Positions 57,046 through 64,000 of a stretch of 64,000 nt of DNA are shown here, piece by piece. Below the pieces are notes generated by a model. It was given only the letters and a program-made list of their open reading frames with translations, was not told the DNA's origin and ran no database searches. A program made the translations under genes and the position numbers. The number at the start of each line of letters is the position of its first letter. The stretch's first letter is position 1. The stretch is from Lactobacillus sp. CBA3606 (lineage in GTDB: Bacteria; Bacillota; Bacilli; Lactobacillales; Lactobacillaceae), in NCBI RefSeq assembly GCF_002970935.1, contig NZ_CP027194.1, positions 1,302,001-1,366,000 on the forward strand, given 5' to 3'.

Positions 57046-57465
57046 TTATTGATAATACGTTGCTGCCATTTGACTCATCATTTTCTTAAAGCGCCGTTTA
57101 CGGAACCAACCCATTAGCATGACACCAATCCGATTATTGGCCTGCGTCTTCTTGTCTTTCCCGAAGAAAGTTTCCGCATAGTCCAAAACCGTTTCGTTCG
57201 TCGCCGTCGTGGTGAACTGGTAATCAACCCCGTAATGATCGCTTGACGTCTCCAACTCATAGCCATAATGGACACCTGGTTCAGCATGCGTAATGGTGAG
57301 ATGACCTTGCATCCCATTCGCCCATTTCTTAGCATACCGATAACCTTGTAGGCTTTGTTTAGGCGCCGGTCGACCGGTTTGTTGATAAATATCAGCTTGG
57401 GCAGAACCAATTAATTGTTGATAAATATAATCAACTGGTGCTTGCAACGTTAATTTAATTTGCAT
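57046..57465 (-). CDS. DUF3284 family protein
   Basis: ATG 57465, eight bases behind GGAG, gives 139 residues. MQIKLTLQAPVDYIYQQLIGSA, the pattern QGYRYAKKWANGMQGHLTI and the middle AETFFGKDKKTQANNRIGVM match DUF3284, found next to lactose/cellobiose PTS genes in lactobacilli. The fold looks like a START/SRPBCC ligand-binding barrel. Function unknown; the operon position suggests a role in beta-glucoside use. It overlaps the small gene upstream by 11 bases. Confidence 0.82.
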   Translation of the reverse strand: MQIKLTLQAPVDYIYQQLIGSAQADIYQQTGRPAPKQSLQGYRYAKKWANGMQGHLTITHAEPGVHYGYELETSSDHYGVDYQFTTTATNETVLDYAETFFGKDKKTQANNRIGVMLMGWFRKRRFKKMMSQMAATYYQ

Positions 57466-57643
57466 GTCGTTGGCTCCTTTCAAGCCGACCAACGTGGCGA
57501 TAAACCATGAACAACGCGCCACAGCCGACTAACCCTAGTCCTAATGTTACCCATTGGCCGATACTGCCAGCCATCGGACTGAGTACCACTGCCAATAAGC
57601 ATAGATTCATTCCAATGAGTAAACCTTGCTTTAAGCTTTTCAT
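57455..57643 (-). CDS. Small two-span membrane protein of the PTS operon
   Basis: The 62-residue product has two predicted membrane helices (about 7-25 and 32-48) and a basic tail (YRHVGRLERSQRHAN). It lies 7 bp behind the EIIC gene. ATG 57643 has a GGAG twelve bases before it. I do not recognise a family. Confidence 0.6.
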   Translation of the reverse strand: MKSLKQGLLIGMNLCLLAVVLSPMAGSIGQWVTLGLGLVGCGALFMVYRHVGRLERSQRHAN

Positions 57644-57650
57644 GAGTTAA

Positions 57651-59015
57651 TTAATCTCCAATCGTCGTTGGTTGAATGCGATTAGCCGCCTTAACAAATG
57701 GAATGTAAATTGCAAACGCAATTAATGCGTTCATCACTTGTAAGACTACTGAACGCCAGTCCATGGTGGCAACTAAAGCATTCATAATCGGTGGCATGGA
57801 CCAAACAATATTATTAGTGATTGGTGCGACCCAGCCAGCGGTAATTGCGGCATACGCGATGGATACGGTGACAACTGGGGCTAAGATAAATGGAATGAAG
57901 TAGATTGGGTCTAACACAATCGGTAACCCAAACATGACGGGTTCATTAATGTTGAATAATCCCGGTCCAATCGCCAATTTAGCCACAGAACGTTGGTCAT
58001 CACGTTTACTAAAGATCAAAATTGCAACTAATAATAGTAAGGTCGAACCGGCCCCACCAATCCAAGCATATAAGTCAAAACAATTCCGAGTCCAAAGATA
58101 TGGTAACGTTTTGTGGGCTTGGAAAGCGTTAACATTTGCCAATTGCGCCGTCAACCAAATACCATCTAAAATTGGTGCCAACACGTTGGAACCATGAATC
58201 CCAAAGAACCAGAAAACTTGAACTAATAACGTCATCAATAAAACGGCGCCATAACCTTGGCTCATGTTCAATAATGGTTCTTGAATGACTTTGGCAATCC
58301 ATTCGATAACCGTGGTTTGACCAAAATTGCTGAATAACCAGTTGATAATCCCAACAACGTAGAAAGCGGCGGCTGCAGGAATAATCCCAGTAAAGGCATT
58401 TGCAACTGCGGGTGGCACTGAATCTGGCATCTTAATTGTGATGTGCTTTTTCATTAAATAGATGTAACAAGTGCTAGCGATGGCCCCTAAAATCATCACG
58501 GTAAAGAAACCATACGAACCAAAGTAAGTATTGAAGTTAAAGTAACCCCAAGCAGTCACCTGTTTGCCAGAAACTGCCATCCCAGAGTCCGTTAAAATCT
58601 TCGTTGCGCCAGCGCTTAAGCTCTTCGTCAACGTCCCAGTAAAGTTTTGTGGCAAACTCATAATAAAAGTCCCTAACGTCACAATCCCACCGGTAATTGG
58701 TTCAACTTTATATTGAACCGCTAATTGATACCCGAAAGTGAAAGCAAAGATTAGACCCAAAATTGCTAATGTCCCAGTCCAAACCATTGCGTTGATACCA
58801 ATTAACCATTGCATTGCGTTAACAAAACCCATCCAACCAAATTTAGTTGGAATGTCGCGTACTAAAGCGTTCAAAACAGTGGCGATTGACCCGGCCATCA
58901 TAGCCGGCATAATTGCAATAAATGCGTCACGTAAAGCAACTAACCAGCGCACTGCACTGATTTTTGCTGCGATTGGTACTAAGTGTTTATTTAGCCATTC
59001 GATAAATGCGTTCAT
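57651..59015 (-). CDS. celB: PTS lactose/cellobiose-type EIIC permease
   Basis: The 454-residue EIIC carries about ten membrane helices and the family signature NINEPVMFGLPIVLDP. FWFFGIHGSNVLAPILDGI is another EIIC-Lac motif. It imports a beta-glucoside such as cellobiose in concert with an EIIA and EIIB, but neither gene is in this unit; they may be elsewhere in the genome. Gene order is gntR-celB-small protein-DUF3284. ATG 59015 follows GGAGGG. Confidence 0.92.
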   Translation of the reverse strand: MNAFIEWLNKHLVPIAAKISAVRWLVALRDAFIAIMPAMMAGSIATVLNALVRDIPTKFGWMGFVNAMQWLIGINAMVWTGTLAILGLIFAFTFGYQLAVQYKVEPITGGIVTLGTFIMSLPQNFTGTLTKSLSAGATKILTDSGMAVSGKQVTAWGYFNFNTYFGSYGFFTVMILGAIASTCYIYLMKKHITIKMPDSVPPAVANAFTGIIPAAAAFYVVGIINWLFSNFGQTTVIEWIAKVIQEPLLNMSQGYGAVLLMTLLVQVFWFFGIHGSNVLAPILDGIWLTAQLANVNAFQAHKTLPYLWTRNCFDLYAWIGGAGSTLLLLVAILIFSKRDDQRSVAKLAIGPGLFNINEPVMFGLPIVLDPIYFIPFILAPVVTVSIAYAAITAGWVAPITNNIVWSMPPIMNALVATMDWRSVVLQVMNALIAFAIYIPFVKAANRIQPTTIGD

Positions 59016-59086
59016 AATACACCCTCCAAAGGTTATGAATTAATAGCGGTCAGTTGTTTCAGTATCCCCCCTGATACAACCCCGAC

Positions 59087-59797
59087 TTAGTCTTGCAGAT
59101 CGATATTTTCTGTATGATAGTACAACTCTAAATCTTGATAAACGAAGAATGTGCTCGAAAAGTTGAATACCGTGCCATCCGTTAAGTAATTAATCCCATC
59201 CAAGCGCATCGTTTTATCGCCAACTGGTTGTTCGAGCAATGCGGCCCGTTCCGCATCCAAGCGGACTTGATGAACATAATTTTCGGTCGTACTCCCAGTG
59301 ATACCATAAGCTTCCCGTAAAAAGCCAAAGATTGAATGTTGGACACTATCAGCCGACATGAACGGGACCACCGTTCTCGGAAAATACGATTCTTCTAAAT
59401 CATAAAGTTCGTCTTTTAGATATCGTAACCGAATAACCCGATACAATTCGGTCCCAACCGTGATATTGCCTTGTTGGGCCAAACGCTGATCAGCTTCAAC
59501 TTTATCAAAAGTCACGACTTTAGATGTTAGCGGCCCACCGGCTACCATTGATGATTGATCAAAACCAATTGATAAGTTCAAGACTGTCGTTGAATTTTCA
59601 GGTGGTTTAATAATGAAATTACCACTTCCCTGCACTCGTCGTAATAAGCCATGGCGAAACACCACATCAATCGCTTTACGAATGGTATTGCGACTAACAT
59701 TGAAGCGGGCCATTAAATCCTTTTCCGTGGGCAACTTGGTTGCGTACTCGTCGCTCATAATCGACTTGATAATATCCTGCGCAATTGCTCGATACAT
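59087..59797 (-). CDS. GntR family regulator with UTRA domain
   Basis: A 236-residue HutC-type GntR regulator. The N-terminal winged helix is ATKLPTEKDLMARFNVSRNTIRKAIDVV; the UTRA ligand domain (about 85-230) has RVIRLRYLKDELYDLEESYF. It is first in the operon and probably represses the EIIC gene until a phosphorylated sugar binds. ATG 59797 has AAGGAGG. An inverted repeat and a cre box sit just upstream. Confidence 0.92.
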   Translation of the reverse strand: MYRAIAQDIIKSIMSDEYATKLPTEKDLMARFNVSRNTIRKAIDVVFRHGLLRRVQGSGNFIIKPPENSTTVLNLSIGFDQSSMVAGGPLTSKVVTFDKVEADQRLAQQGNITVGTELYRVIRLRYLKDELYDLEESYFPRTVVPFMSADSVQHSIFGFLREAYGITGSTTENYVHQVRLDAERAALLEQPVGDKTMRLDGINYLTDGTVFNFSSTFFVYQDLELYYHTENIDLQD

Positions 59798-59821
59798 AGA
59801 CCGACCTCCTTTCTTTTAATT

Positions 59822-59885
59822 AGTAGGCGCCTATATAACTTGTGCCTACAAATAGCATATCACATTCCCGTTGGAAGCGCTTCAT
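59822..59885. promoter_or_regulatory. Candidate GntR operator and cre box
   Basis: GTAGGCGC (59823-59830) and GTGCCTAC (59842-59849) are inverted copies with one mismatch, eleven bases apart. This fits a GntR dimer. About 25 bases further, TTGGAAGCGCTTCAT (59871-59885) is a cre-like site. Both lie upstream of gntR, giving substrate and catabolite control. Confidence 0.6.
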
Positions 59886-60318
59886 TATGCTAAACTTTAT
59901 ACCAAAGAATTTTTAGCCACGCTGATAGCAGAACTAGCAAGCGGTCCAAACATATCGACCAGTCAATTTAAGCAATAAAAATTGAAATAATTACTCATAA
60001 ATTAATTAGTAATCCACCTAATTCAATTAGTTAACCTAGTTCACTTAATTTGCAATTTGTCCTATCTAATTTAAAGAACCTTGCAACCAATCGCTTCTAA
60101 TCACAATCATGATTAACAAACCCAATTTATTTAAAAATAATCCCCAAGGCCTTGTTTTTTTGTTACACTATTACTATTAAATGCATAAACTATTTTCGTA
60201 TTAATCCATTATTATTTTTTTAAATCAGTCTGTCTCAAGCAAAAACTTCGCCCATCAGTTTGAACGATACAATTAACACACTTAATGATCTATTTTGAAA
60301 ACAAAGGAGAATTTTGGG
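59886..60318. other. Intergenic region upstream of the adhesin gene
   Basis: About 430 bases, AT-rich, without a coding frame. It should carry the promoter of the adhesin gene; no -35/-10 pair can be chosen with confidence. Tandem AATTAGTTAA-type motifs (60001-60070) occur several times, with no known meaning. Confidence 0.4.
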
Positions 60319-63300
60319 ATGCCTAAACCTGCAGATCAGAAAATTCATTACAAGATGTATAAGAAAGGGCGTTTCTGGATTATTGCCGGCATCGCCGCTC
60401 TATCCTGGCAGGCTGAAACTTTGGCCGTCCAAGCAGATGCAACTAACACGACCAGCGAAGACAGTACTGGCATCACCAATACCGCTAACGATACTAATGC
60501 TAAGACCGCCGTTCTTGCAAGTAGTACTAGCGCTGCCGCAACTAGCTCGGACGCCGCTACCAGTACAACTGCTAATTCAACAACTGATTCTCAAGCCATT
60601 ACTCAGACCAAAACTACTTCAACCGCAGCTGCTGTCACAAGCACTGCTACTTCTGAAAACACGAGCACATCAACCAACGCCGCTAGTGCGGATTCAGCAA
60701 CAGTCACTAGTGCAGAAAGTACTGCTAGTGTGGCAACATCCGCGGTCACTAGTGCCGATTCGTCAATAACGACTAGTGCAGAAAACACCACTAGTACCGC
60801 TGCTTCTGAGGCGACTAGTGCCAATTCAGCGATCGATGCCAGTTCGGATAGTACGGTTACTGAAACTGTTGATTCTTCAGCCAATACAACAACAGCAACG
60901 GCTGATAGTACTGTCACTGCTGACAGTGCAGATTCATCCGTTAGTGCCAATACTGCAACCTCCGCAGCTACTGACATGGCAACTAGTGACAGCGCTACAA
61001 AAACAACCTTACCCACTCAAGCAAAAGCCTTAAAAAGCAGTGCCACAACTAAAGCAACTACGATTGATTACTCAGGAACTTTTAACGCCGGTGCTAGTTG
61101 GACCCTTGATTCCGATGGCGTTTTAACGATTAATGAAGGTGGCATGGATGCGTCAACCAGTACCAGCAGCAGTTTATGGGCCCAATATTTTGATGTCACG
61201 TTAGTCAAGAAAGTCATCATTAATGGGACCGTTAAAGCCAATTCACAATCAGTATCGCTATTTTCAGGTATGACAAACTTAACTACTTTTGAAAATGGGT
61301 CCAATTTTGACGTTAGTAATGTCACTAGTATGAGCCGCATGTTTTTCAAAGACAGCGCCTTAGTATCAATTGATGTTTCCAATTGGGATACGAGCAACGT
61401 CACTGACATGTCTGATCTTTTCCAAGATAACTCAAGCTTAACCAGTTTAGATGTTTCCAATTGGAACACTAGTAAAGTAACGTCCATGAACTACTTATTC
61501 CGCAACGTCAGCTCTGTAACCACCCTAGATGTTTCGAAATGGAATACTGACAGTACTATTACAATGCTTGCTGTATTCTATGGCACAACTAACCTGACAA
61601 ATCTAGATCTTTCCGGTTGGAATACCAGTCAAGTTAATAACATATCTTATATGTTCTACCAAAGTGGTGTGACCAATATTACAGGTATCGGTCAATGGGA
61701 TACTGCCAATGTCACTACTATGGCTAATATGTTTTCTAGTGCAATCAATTTAACTACTGTTGATGTTTCAAAGTGGAACACATCAAAAGTCACTGATATG
61801 TCTTATATGTTTAAAAACACTACTGATTTAACCGCTCTAAATGTTTCAAATTGGGATGTTAACAATGTGACTACTATGTTCCATATGTTTGATACTGCAA
61901 CTAGTTTAACTACTCTCGATGTTTCAAAGTGGAACACATCAAAGGTTACTGACATGTCTTATATGTTTTACCTGACGAGCAGTCTTACCAGTTTAGACCT
62001 TTCACAGTGGAATACTAGTAATGTCACCACCATGTCCTATACATTCTATCGTAGCGGTGTAACCGATATTGTTGGAATTTCAAATTGGGATACTAGTAAT
62101 GTTACTGACATGTCCTATATGTTTGGCAGAATGACAAAAATCATATCCTTATCGATAGGCAATTGGAATACTAGTAGTGTAACTAACATGAGCAACATGT
62201 TTTTTCAGAACACCTCTCTAACATCACTCAACCTTGCTAACTGGGATACTAGCAATGTAACTAATATGTCTGGTATGTTTAGCAATGCTACTCGGCTACA
62301 ATCACTTAACATTTCAAACTTTACAATATCTGATACGACCAACATTGTCGATATGTTGGCCAAAACTACTAAGCTTAATAAATTAGTTTTAGGTGCCAAC
62401 GTCAAATTAACCAATAGTACCGGTAGCGTTAACTTACAACCTGTCACGACCACCAAGCCCTACACTGGTAACTGGATCAAAGATGGTGACTATACAACTT
62501 ATCAGTCATCTGATGATTTGATGAAAAATTACGATGGCAGTGCTCCTGGCACTTATACTTGGCAAATTAGCTACGTTGACATAACCCTAACTAGTGACAC
62601 CGAAACTATCATCGCTGGTGATAACTGGTCGGCAGAAACCAATTTTGCTTCTGCCACTAACGTTGACGGTTCAACCGTTAATTTCAAAGACATCACTGTC
62701 ACTTATCAAAAAGATGGGCAACCTGTTGAGGGCATTACCACCGCCGGCGCCTATGTAGTCACCTATAGTTTTAATGACTCACTCGGCAATCCCCAATCTA
62801 AAACCATTACGGTAACCGTTGCTGAAAATAAAGTCAGCATTGTTGCAAAGCCAGATTCTTCCATCGTTGCTGGATCAACTTGGAATTCAGCTGATAACTT
62901 TGCATCAGCAGCTGATACTGATGGTACGGTTTTAACTGTTGCGGATATGAAGATTACCTATACCAAAGATGGTCAACCGGTTGATCAACTCGATACCAAA
63001 TCAGCTGGCACTTACGTAGTTACCTATAGTTTTATTGACCAACAAGGCAATTACCAAAGTGCTGCCAGCACGATTATTGTCACTAATGATGCTGGATTAA
63101 CTTTAAAGAATCCGACTGAAATTATCATTGCCGGCGATAAGTGGTCCGCAGAAACGAACTTTGATTCGGCCACTAATGTCGACGGTTCTAACGTTGATTT
63201 CTCTAAAGTCACTGTCACTTATAAAAAAGATGGCCAAACTGTTAGCGGAATTACCACCGCCGGTTCCTATGAAGTCACTTACAGCTTTTCTGACTCACTT

Positions 63301-64000
63301 GGCAAGACACAAGAGATAACCAGTACTGTGACTGTCAACGAAAATAAAGTTAGCATTGTTGCGAAACCAGATTCTTCCATTGTTGCTGGATCAACTTGGA
63401 ATTCGGCTGATAACCTTGTATCAGCAACTGATACTGATGGTACGGTTTTAACTGTTGCAGATATGAAGATTACCTATACCAAAGATGGCAAAGATGTTCC
63501 CAGCATTAATCCTAAGGAAGCTGGCAGCTATACCATCACTTACAGTTTCACCGATAAACAAGGGAACCTACAAAGTGCAACCAGTACGCTAACCATCACT
63601 AACGATGCTTCCATCAGTGTTAAAAATCCGACTGAAACCATCATTGCGGGTGATAACTGGTCGGCTGAAACTAACTTTGATTCGGCTACTAATGTCGACG
63701 GTTCTAACGTTAATTTTTCTGACGTCACCGTCACTTATACTAAAAATGGGCAACCGGTTAGCGGAATTACCACTGCCGGCACCTATGAAGTCACCTATAG
63801 TTTTACTGATTCACTTGGGAATAATCAATCTACAACCAGCATGGTGACTGTTGCTGAAAATCAGGTTAACATTACTGTAAAGCCAGATGATTCGATTGTC
63901 GCTGGCTCAACTTGGAAGCCAGCTGATAACTTTGCATCGGCGACTGATACTGATGGTTCAGTGTTAACTGTTTCAGACATGGAAATGACCTATACCAAAA
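60319..64000 (+). CDS. Giant KxYKxGKxW adhesin with DUF285 and Ig-like repeats (runs off right edge)
   Basis: The gene starts with ATG 60319 (AAGGAG site) and stays open to the window end; 1227 residues are visible. KMYKKGRFW matches the KxYKxGKxW signal, which directs large serine-rich proteins to the accessory Sec system. A Ser/Thr/Ala-rich stalk (residues about 40-245) should be glycosylated. Next come about 13 DUF285 (BspA-like) repeats of 24-26 residues (NVTDMSYMFxxxTxLTxLDVSxWNTS; about 315-680), and then at least six Ig-like repeats. Such proteins bind host or bacterial surfaces. The C-terminus, probably with a sortase motif, is beyond the window. Several antisense frames here are shadows of the repeats. 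Confidence 0.9.
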   Translation, partial: MPKPADQKIHYKMYKKGRFWIIAGIAALSWQAETLAVQADATNTTSEDSTGITNTANDTNAKTAVLASSTSAAATSSDAATSTTANSTTDSQAITQTKTTSTAAAVTSTATSENTSTSTNAASADSATVTSAESTASVATSAVTSADSSITTSAENTTSTAASEATSANSAIDASSDSTVTETVDSSANTTTATADSTVTADSADSSVSANTATSAATDMATSDSATKTTLPTQAKALKSSATTKATTIDYSGTFNAGASWTLDSDGVLTINEGGMDASTSTSSSLWAQYFDVTLVKKVIINGTVKANSQSVSLFSGMTNLTTFENGSNFDVSNVTSMSRMFFKDSALVSIDVSNWDTSNVTDMSDLFQDNSSLTSLDVSNWNTSKVTSMNYLFRNVSSVTTLDVSKWNTDSTITMLAVFYGTTNLTNLDLSGWNTSQVNNISYMFYQSGVTNITGIGQWDTANVTTMANMFSSAINLTTVDVSKWNTSKVTDMSYMFKNTTDLTALNVSNWDVNNVTTMFHMFDTATSLTTLDVSKWNTSKVTDMSYMFYLTSSLTSLDLSQWNTSNVTTMSYTFYRSGVTDIVGISNWDTSNVTDMSYMFGRMTKIISLSIGNWNTSSVTNMSNMFFQNTSLTSLNLANWDTSNVTNMSGMFSNATRLQSLNISNFTISDTTNIVDMLAKTTKLNKLVLGANVKLTNSTGSVNLQPVTTTKPYTGNWIKDGDYTTYQSSDDLMKNYDGSAPGTYTWQISYVDITLTSDTETIIAGDNWSAETNFASATNVDGSTVNFKDITVTYQKDGQPVEGITTAGAYVVTYSFNDSLGNPQSKTITVTVAENKVSIVAKPDSSIVAGSTWNSADNFASAADTDGTVLTVADMKITYTKDGQPVDQLDTKSAGTYVVTYSFIDQQGNYQSAASTIIVTNDAGLTLKNPTEIIIAGDKWSAETNFDSATNVDGSNVDFSKVTVTYKKDGQTVSGITTAGSYEVTYSFSDSLGKTQEITSTVTVNENKVSIVAKPDSSIVAGSTWNSADNLVSATDTDGTVLTVADMKITYTKDGKDVPSINPKEAGSYTITYSFTDKQGNLQSATSTLTITNDASISVKNPTETIIAGDNWSAETNFDSATNVDGSNVNFSDVTVTYTKNGQPVSGITTAGTYEVTYSFTDSLGNNQSTTSMVTVAENQVNITVKPDDSIVAGSTWKPADNFASATDTDGSVLTVSDMEMTYTK
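61318..62360 (+). repeat. DUF285 (BspA-like) repeat block
   Basis: About 13 units of 72-78 bases encode NVTxMSxMF and LTxLDVSxWNTS. Units are diverged but strictly in frame. The last unit (TISDTTNIVDML) is degenerate. Confidence 0.85.
62593..64000 (+). repeat. Alternating Ig-like repeats with an exact 516-bp period
   Basis: Two Ig-like repeat types alternate. Type A begins at 62593, 63109 and 63625 (AATCCGACTGAA or its equivalent), and type B at 62830, 63346 and 63862. Every start differs from the next by exactly 516 bases (172 codons). Type B copies 1 and 2 are almost identical at base level. Confidence 0.9.

Noticed and set aside
60314-60769. Plus-strand frame with Leu/Pro-rich product overlapping the adhesin start
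   Set aside because: Shifted frame of the adhesin; the KxYKxGKxW frame is clearly the gene.
60603-61016. Minus-strand open frame over the Ser/Thr-rich adhesin stalk
   Set aside because: It is rich in Val, Ala and Leu only because it is antisense to Ser/Thr/Ala codons. No ribosome site.
61068-61487. Minus-strand open frame over the DUF285 repeats
   Set aside because: Repetitive antisense shadow of the adhesin repeats.

Overview
The window looks like chromosomal DNA of a low-to-moderate GC lactic acid bacterium, most likely Lactiplantibacillus or a close relative. The pointers are strong GGAGG-type ribosome sites, a WxL/DUF916/LPxTG surface-protein cluster, a KxYKxGKxW adhesin, a Met T-box, cre boxes, an oleate hydratase, glpK-glpO-glpF, many aldo/keto reductases and single-gene PTS operons. 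The genus call is inference from gene content, not from a search. No rRNA, tRNA, CRISPR array, insertion sequence or prophage gene was seen.

Layout. 0-3 kb: the start of a WxL surface protein that runs off the left edge, then a MacB-like ABC transporter fusion. 3.3-6.1 kb: a copper operon behind two cop boxes, with a membrane-anchored cupredoxin, a cytosolic cupredoxin, a CPC-type P-type ATPase without an HMA domain, and a 37-residue membrane peptide. 6.1-11 kb: a small acidic protein, a secreted matrixin-like metalloprotease, a DUF3781 protein, a quinone-oxidoreductase-like MDR and a GGDEF-EAL cyclic-di-GMP enzyme. 11.1-15.4 kb: the cre-preceded glycerol operon glpK-glpO-glpF. 15.4-25.5 kb: MerR, amidohydrolase, NAD(P)-binding protein, LtrA, AraC, HAD phosphatase, a MarR-ABC exporter pair, an MDR reductase, a Crp/Fnr regulator and a flavodoxin-fold oxidoreductase.

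25.6-34.5 kb: a GH8 glycosidase, an aldo/keto reductase, a 5'-truncated MazF/PemK remnant, a EIIA(Glc)-like protein lacking both active-site histidines, a DUF2628 protein, and a T-box-controlled metN-metI-metQ operon whose last gene is an acetoin/diacetyl reductase. 34.7-40.6 kb: a cell-surface cluster (DUF916/DUF3324, WxL, small LPxTG) next to a large LPxTG-anchored LamG-cohesin-EF-hand-phosphatase protein. 40.8-46.3 kb: an aryl-beta-glucoside PTS operon (EIIBCA, 6-phospho-beta-glucosidase, RpiR regulator, aldo/keto reductase).

46.4-57 kb: a tandem ABM protein, an acetyltransferase, a lipoprotein hydrolase, a DUF2255-AKR pair opposite a LysR gene, a TetR-oleate hydratase pair, a HxlR-MFS pair and a second MFS exporter. 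57-59.8 kb: gntR-celB-small membrane protein-DUF3284. From 60.3 kb to the right edge runs a giant KxYKxGKxW adhesin with a Ser/Thr-rich stalk, DUF285 repeats and alternating Ig-like repeats on an exact 516-bp period.

Most noteworthy: six intergenic terminator hairpins share a conserved apical AAGAATTttgtgAATTCTT core while the lower stems differ but stay paired; the cupredoxin pair serving an HMA-less copper pump; the histidine-less EIIA; the methionine T-box that also appears to cover an acetoin reductase; and the cohesin/EF-hand phosphatase on the cell surface.
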